Below, piece after piece: positions 10,042 to 12,500 of a stretch of 12,500 nt of DNA. The stretch is taken from NCBI RefSeq assembly GCF_005280655.1, contig NZ_CP040058.1, positions 1 to 12,500 on the forward strand. The letters run 5' to 3'. Origin of the DNA: Anaerostipes rhamnosivorans (GTDB lineage Bacteria; Bacillota; Clostridia; Lachnospirales; Lachnospiraceae). A model generated the notes under the pieces. That model was not told the DNA's origin. It was given only the letters and a program-made list of their open reading frames with translations, and did not search any database. Numbering within the stretch: the stretch's first letter is position 1; each line of letters starts with the position of its first letter. The position numbers were made by a program, and so were the translations under genes.

Positions 10042-10069
10042 TTGGTAGAATTATGTAGAATGATAAAGA
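10042..10069 (+). promoter_or_regulatory. Candidate sigma-A promoter for the cupin-like gene
   Basis: TTGGTA (10042-10047) and TAAAGA (10064-10069) are 16 bases apart, with a TGA just before the -10 (extended -10 form). Start of transcription would fall near 10077, leaving a leader of about 40 bases. The 154-base gap after the fumarase genes is A+T-rich and has no strong terminator, so read-through from upstream is also possible. Confidence 0.4.
10045..10064 (+). repeat. 10-bp tandem repeat inside the candidate promoter
   Basis: GTAGAATTAT is followed directly by GTAGAATGAT, 9 of 10 bases alike, with a period of one helical turn. It lies between and partly over the proposed -35 and -10 boxes, where a direct-repeat binding regulator could act. 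Confidence 0.5.
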
Positions 10070-10080
10070 TAGATTTTCTG

Positions 10081-10090
10081 ATATCTAAAT
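10081..10090 (+). promoter_or_regulatory. Single copy of a shared leader element (ATATCTAAAT)
   Basis: ATATCTAAAT occurs here, 28 bases before the cupin-like start codon. The same ten bases form each arm of the inverted repeat at 10938-10967, before the isomerase gene. It also overlaps a weak local hairpin, AGATTT (10071-10076) with AAATCT (10087-10092). A shared operator half-site is the suggested reading. Confidence 0.4.
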
Positions 10091-10118
10091 CTTTTAGAGA
10101 TAAAAAGGAGACGATAGA

Positions 10119-10727
10119 ATGTTAAGGTATATTTTTGAACCTGAATTTAAGAAATATGGTCATGTCATAGAGAATACAGATTTTACTGAGTTGTTTCAAT
10201 ATATGGACAATGTACCTCCGGTAAAGTATTTTGAAGAGCAGCTGACAGTAAAGGAAATGGAAGAGCTTCCTATATGCCATAAGATCCAGTGTGAACTTTT
10301 CCATGAACTCCCGATACAGATCGGATATTTAAACGGGCATAACCACAGAATCCACGGAGTGGAATACCACCGATCAAAGGTCATACATATTGCTGTAACA
10401 GATTGTGTTATGTATTTTGGACTCAGCGAGGACATTGGGCCTAACAGTGAATATCACACATCCAAGATGGAGGCATTTTTTGTGCCGAAGGGAACAGCTG
10501 TGGAATTAAACTGTGGTGTCCTACACTGTACCCCCTGCAACATTAATGGTTACGGATTTAAGATGATCTGCATTGCACCGAAACATACAAGTGAACCGTT
10601 CAGGAATAAAGTGCAGACTGAAAAGGATAAGATTCTTTATGCCAGAAATAAATGGCTGATCGCTCATAAAGAATCAGAGATACCGGGGGCATTTTATGGA
10701 CTGAAAGGTGAGACGGAAGCAGTTTAA
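10119..10727 (+). CDS. Cupin-like protein, resembles DUF4867 family
   Basis: A 202-residue protein of unproven function with no signal peptide or membrane segment, so probably cytosolic. It looks like the DUF4867 family of Bacillota proteins, recalled from memory. The centre reads as a cupin: motif 1 is NGHNHRIHGVEYH (72-84), giving H74, H76, H79, E82 and H84 as possible metal ligands, and motif 2 is FFVPKGTAVELN with H136 in VLHCTP. Cupins of this kind include sugar isomerases and mutarotase-like enzymes, and a fucose/arabinose isomerase-family gene follows, so sugar chemistry is a reasonable guess, no more. AAAGGAG (10104-10110) with an 8-base spacer supports the ATG at 10119. It appears to be its own transcription unit, ending in a strong terminator. 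Confidence 0.85.
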   Translation: MLRYIFEPEFKKYGHVIENTDFTELFQYMDNVPPVKYFEEQLTVKEMEELPICHKIQCELFHELPIQIGYLNGHNHRIHGVEYHRSKVIHIAVTDCVMYFGLSEDIGPNSEYHTSKMEAFFVPKGTAVELNCGVLHCTPCNINGYGFKMICIAPKHTSEPFRNKVQTEKDKILYARNKWLIAHKESEIPGAFYGLKGETEAV

Positions 10728-10749
10728 AGCAAGATTTGGATAGTATTAT

Positions 10750-10795
10750 AAAAAGGCTGATTTTTGTAATTGAACAGAAATCAGCCTTTTTATTT
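10750..10795 (+). terminator. Strong intrinsic terminator after the cupin-like gene
   Basis: AAAAAGGCTGATTT (10750-10763) pairs perfectly with AAATCAGCCTTTTT (10778-10791). The stem extends inward through one G-U pair and TGT/ACA to a 6-base loop. The T-run TTTTTATTT follows. The A-run on the left arm means it could also stop transcription on the - strand. Confidence 0.93.
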
Positions 10796-10825
10796 CATAC
10801 GAAAATTGTTCTTATGAAATAAAAA
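10787..10825. repeat. 13-bp inverted repeat overlapping the terminator T-run
   Basis: TTTTTATTTCATA (10787-10799) is the exact reverse complement of TATGAAATAAAAA (10813-10825), with a 13-base loop. Its left arm shares bases 10787-10791 with the terminator stem, so in RNA the full stems cannot form together. It is A+T-rich and weak. Confidence 0.6.
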
Positions 10826-10903
10826 AGCTCTCTAGGTATGATGCTTACGATTGAATGATTTTGAGAGTTGGAACGGACTTTTCCATTTTGTTCTCATTCC
10901 CTA

Positions 10904-10912
10904 TGTGGATAA
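10904..10912 (-). promoter_or_regulatory. Isolated perfect DnaA box upstream of the isomerase gene
   Basis: TGTGGATAA on the + strand is the exact consensus TTATCCACA on the - strand. It lies about 9.5 kb from the origin boxes with no second box beside it. It may titrate DnaA, influence the nearby promoter region, or be chance. Confidence 0.5.
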
Positions 10913-10937
10913 TCTTTAGAAAAATAGAAATGTCTGT

Positions 10938-10967
10938 GTATATCTAAATTTATTCATTTAGATATAC
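10938..10967. repeat. 12-bp perfect inverted repeat, candidate operator
   Basis: GTATATCTAAAT (10938-10949) and ATTTAGATATAC (10956-10967) are exact reverse complements with a 6-base spacer. Each arm has only three G/C bases and no T-run follows, which makes a protein-binding dyad more likely than a terminator. The arms contain the ten bases found at 10081-10090 before the cupin-like gene. It ends 84 bases before the isomerase start codon. Confidence 0.65.
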
Positions 10968-10987
10968 TGTTTTATGGTCCTTATATC

Positions 10988-11032
10988 AGATCAGTGGTAA
11001 AATAAGAAGTGATACCACTGTTGTTTTGATCT
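10988..11032 (+). repeat. Inverted repeat / leader hairpin just before the isomerase gene
   Basis: CAGTGGTA (10992-10999) and TACCACTG (11013-11020) are exact reverse complements with a 13-base loop. Outside them AGAT (10988-10991) can pair with ATCT (11029-11032), leaving TTGTTTTG on the 3' side. The stem followed by TTGTTTTG could be a weak attenuator, or the GTGGTA/TACCAC dyad could be an operator. It ends 7 bases before the ribosome site. Confidence 0.55.
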
Positions 11033-11051
11033 ATGTTATGGAGGGAATGTT

Positions 11052-12500
11052 ATGGACAATATACCAAAAGTCAAGCTGGGGATTGCTGCCGTGAGCAGAG
11101 ACTGTTTTCCTATGTCTCTTTCAGAGAACAGAAGAAAGCTTGCAGCTAAAGCTTATCGTGAGCAATATGGGGAGATCTACGAATGTAATACGTGCATTGA
11201 GAATGAAGTACATATGAGAAAGGCCTTGGAGGAACTTGAGGAAGCAGGATGCAATGCTCTGGTTGTCTATCTGGGCAACTTTGGTCCTGAGACGGCGGAG
11301 ACTCTGCTTGCAAAGGAATTCAACGGTCCTGTGATGTTTGCGGCGGCAGCAGAGGAGACTATGGAGAAGCTTACAGATGACCGGGGAGACGCTTACTGCG
11401 GAATGCTCAACGCAAGTTATAATTTAAAGCTTAGAAACGTACAGGTTTACATTCCGGAATATCCTGTTGGCACTGCAGGGGAAGTGGCGGACATGATCCA
11501 CGAGTTTGTGCCGGTTGCCAGAGCCGTGATAGGTTTGCGGAATCTTAAAATTATTTCTTTCGGTCCGAGACCCCAGGATTTTCTCGCCTGCAACGCACCG
11601 ATCAAACAACTGTATAACTTAGGTGTAGAAATAGAAGAAAACTCTGAATTGGATTTATTTGAGTCCTTTAAGGCCCATGAAGATGATGAAAGAATTCCCG
11701 ATGTTGTAAAAGATATGGAGAGAGAACTCTCCGGAGGCAATAATAAGCCTCAAATTCTTCCGAAACTGGCTCAGTATGAGCTTACTCTGCTAGATTGGGT
11801 TAAGAAGCATAAAGGTTCCAGGGATTACGTTGCCATAGCAGGGAAGTGCTGGCCTGCATTTCAGACGCAGTTTGGTTTTGTGCCGTGTTATGTAAACAGC
11901 CGCCTTACTGCGAGAGGGATTCCGGTTTCTTGTGAGGTAGATATCTATGGCGCTCTAAGTGAGTATATCGGTACGGCAGTCAGTGGAGATACTGTGACAC
12001 TTCTGGATATAAATAATACAGTTCCGGATGATATGTATGTATCTGAAATCGAAAACAAATATAACTACAGCCACAGAGATGTATTTATGGGATTCCACTG
12101 CGGTAATACTGCCTCAGGAAAATTGTCTTCCTGTGAAATGAAAAACCAGCTGATCATGACAAGAACCTTGCCGGAGGAGTCAACACAGGGAACCTTGGAA
12201 GGGGATATTATACCTGGAGATATTACATTTTATCGTTTACAGAGCACAGCGGACGCAAAATTGAGGGCGTATGTTGCCCAGGGAGAGGTACTGCCGGTCA
12301 AGACCAGGTCCTTTGGAGGCATCGGAGTTTTTGCCATACCAGAAATGGGCCGGTTCTACCGCCATGTGCTCATAGAGAAAAATTTCCCTCATCATGGAGC
12401 CGTAACCTTCGGACATTTTGGTAAGGCATTGTTTGAGGTATTCAAATATGTCGGAGTGGACACAAGAGAAATTGACTTCAACCAGCCCAAAGGAATGATG
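11052..12500 (+). CDS. L-fucose/L-arabinose isomerase-family protein (3' end cut by window)
   Basis: An open frame of 483 codons continues past the window end, so the stop is not seen; similar proteins are about this long, so little is probably missing. It resembles the cytosolic ketol isomerases that convert aldoses such as L-fucose or L-arabinose to ketoses using Mn2+. The N-terminal half (about 1-175) is a Rossmann-type region with LVVYLGNFGPET near 74-85. E295 in SCEVDIYGAL and D319 in LLDINN are 24 residues apart, the spacing of metal ligands E337 and D361 in E. coli FucI. H349 in FHCGN and H447/H448 in FPHHGAVTFGHFG are likely further ligands or catalytic residues. GGAGGG (11040-11045), 6 bases before the ATG at 11052, fixes the start. 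The substrate cannot be told from sequence. Confidence 0.88.
   Translation, partial: MDNIPKVKLGIAAVSRDCFPMSLSENRRKLAAKAYREQYGEIYECNTCIENEVHMRKALEELEEAGCNALVVYLGNFGPETAETLLAKEFNGPVMFAAAAEETMEKLTDDRGDAYCGMLNASYNLKLRNVQVYIPEYPVGTAGEVADMIHEFVPVARAVIGLRNLKIISFGPRPQDFLACNAPIKQLYNLGVEIEENSELDLFESFKAHEDDERIPDVVKDMERELSGGNNKPQILPKLAQYELTLLDWVKKHKGSRDYVAIAGKCWPAFQTQFGFVPCYVNSRLTARGIPVSCEVDIYGALSEYIGTAVSGDTVTLLDINNTVPDDMYVSEIENKYNYSHRDVFMGFHCGNTASGKLSSCEMKNQLIMTRTLPEESTQGTLEGDIIPGDITFYRLQSTADAKLRAYVAQGEVLPVKTRSFGGIGVFAIPEMGRFYRHVLIEKNFPHHGAVTFGHFGKALFEVFKYVGVDTREIDFNQPKGMM

Larger units (their letters stand above)
10728..11051. other. 324-base non-coding region rich in inverted repeats
   Basis: No coding region is supported here on either strand. 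In order it holds a strong terminator, a second inverted repeat sharing the terminator's T-run, an isolated perfect DnaA box, a 12-bp perfect inverted repeat, an 8-bp inverted repeat and the isomerase ribosome site. I found no convincing -35/-10 pair. TATACT at 10963-10968, within the right arm of the 12-bp repeat, is the best -10 candidate but lacks a good -35. Confidence 0.7.

Noticed and set aside
10836..10852. Possible catabolite-repression (cre) site before the isomerase gene
   Set aside because: The best stretch on either strand lacks the central CG and differs at several conserved positions.
10826..10869. AGCTCTC/GAGAGTT pairing as a - strand terminator ending in a T-run
   Set aside because: The stem is short, includes a G-U pair and has a loop of about 30 bases; a stable terminator is unlikely.

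Overview
The window carries a replication-origin gene cluster of a low-to-moderate GC Bacillota, most likely a strictly anaerobic gut-type clostridium of the Lachnospiraceae. This rests on the order dnaA-dnaN-S4 protein-recF-gyrB-gyrA all on the + strand, the clostridial character of the DnaA, GyrB and GyrA sequences, strong AGGAGG-type ribosome sites, and an oxygen-labile two-subunit class I fumarase. The family assignment is a judgement from protein sequence, not a database result. Base 1 is the A of the dnaA start codon, so the sequence was probably rotated to start at dnaA, and anything upstream of dnaA is outside the window.

Bases 1-8450 are the replication block. The 254-base dnaA-dnaN gap looks like a replication origin: one perfect DnaA box, several one-mismatch boxes, a pair of abutting boxes followed by a GC patch and trio-like triplets, then a 27-base tract that is over 90% A+T. 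dnaN, a small S4-domain protein, recF, gyrB and gyrA follow with gaps of 9 to 15 bases. The Shine-Dalgarno sequences of gyrB and gyrA are built into the preceding stop codons. Together these genes encode the initiator, the sliding clamp, a gap-repair loader and DNA gyrase.

Bases 8451-9964 hold a hairpin, then the alpha and beta subunits of a class I [4Fe-4S] fumarate hydratase (or the closely related tartrate dehydratase), with the beta Shine-Dalgarno overlapping the alpha stop. This gives the cell fumarate/malate interconversion and is unrelated to replication.

Bases 9965-12500 look like the start of a sugar-metabolism locus. A cupin-like protein that resembles the DUF4867 family ends in a strong intrinsic terminator. 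Next comes a 324-base non-coding stretch rich in inverted repeats, then an L-fucose/L-arabinose isomerase-family gene that runs off the window end. The leaders of these two genes share a 10-base element, present as a single copy before the first and as a perfect inverted repeat before the second, which suggests one regulator acts on both.

I see no mobile element, CRISPR array, tRNA or rRNA. I found no clearly novel multi-gene system. The least explained material is the cupin/isomerase pair and its leader, and the repeat architecture inside the origin.
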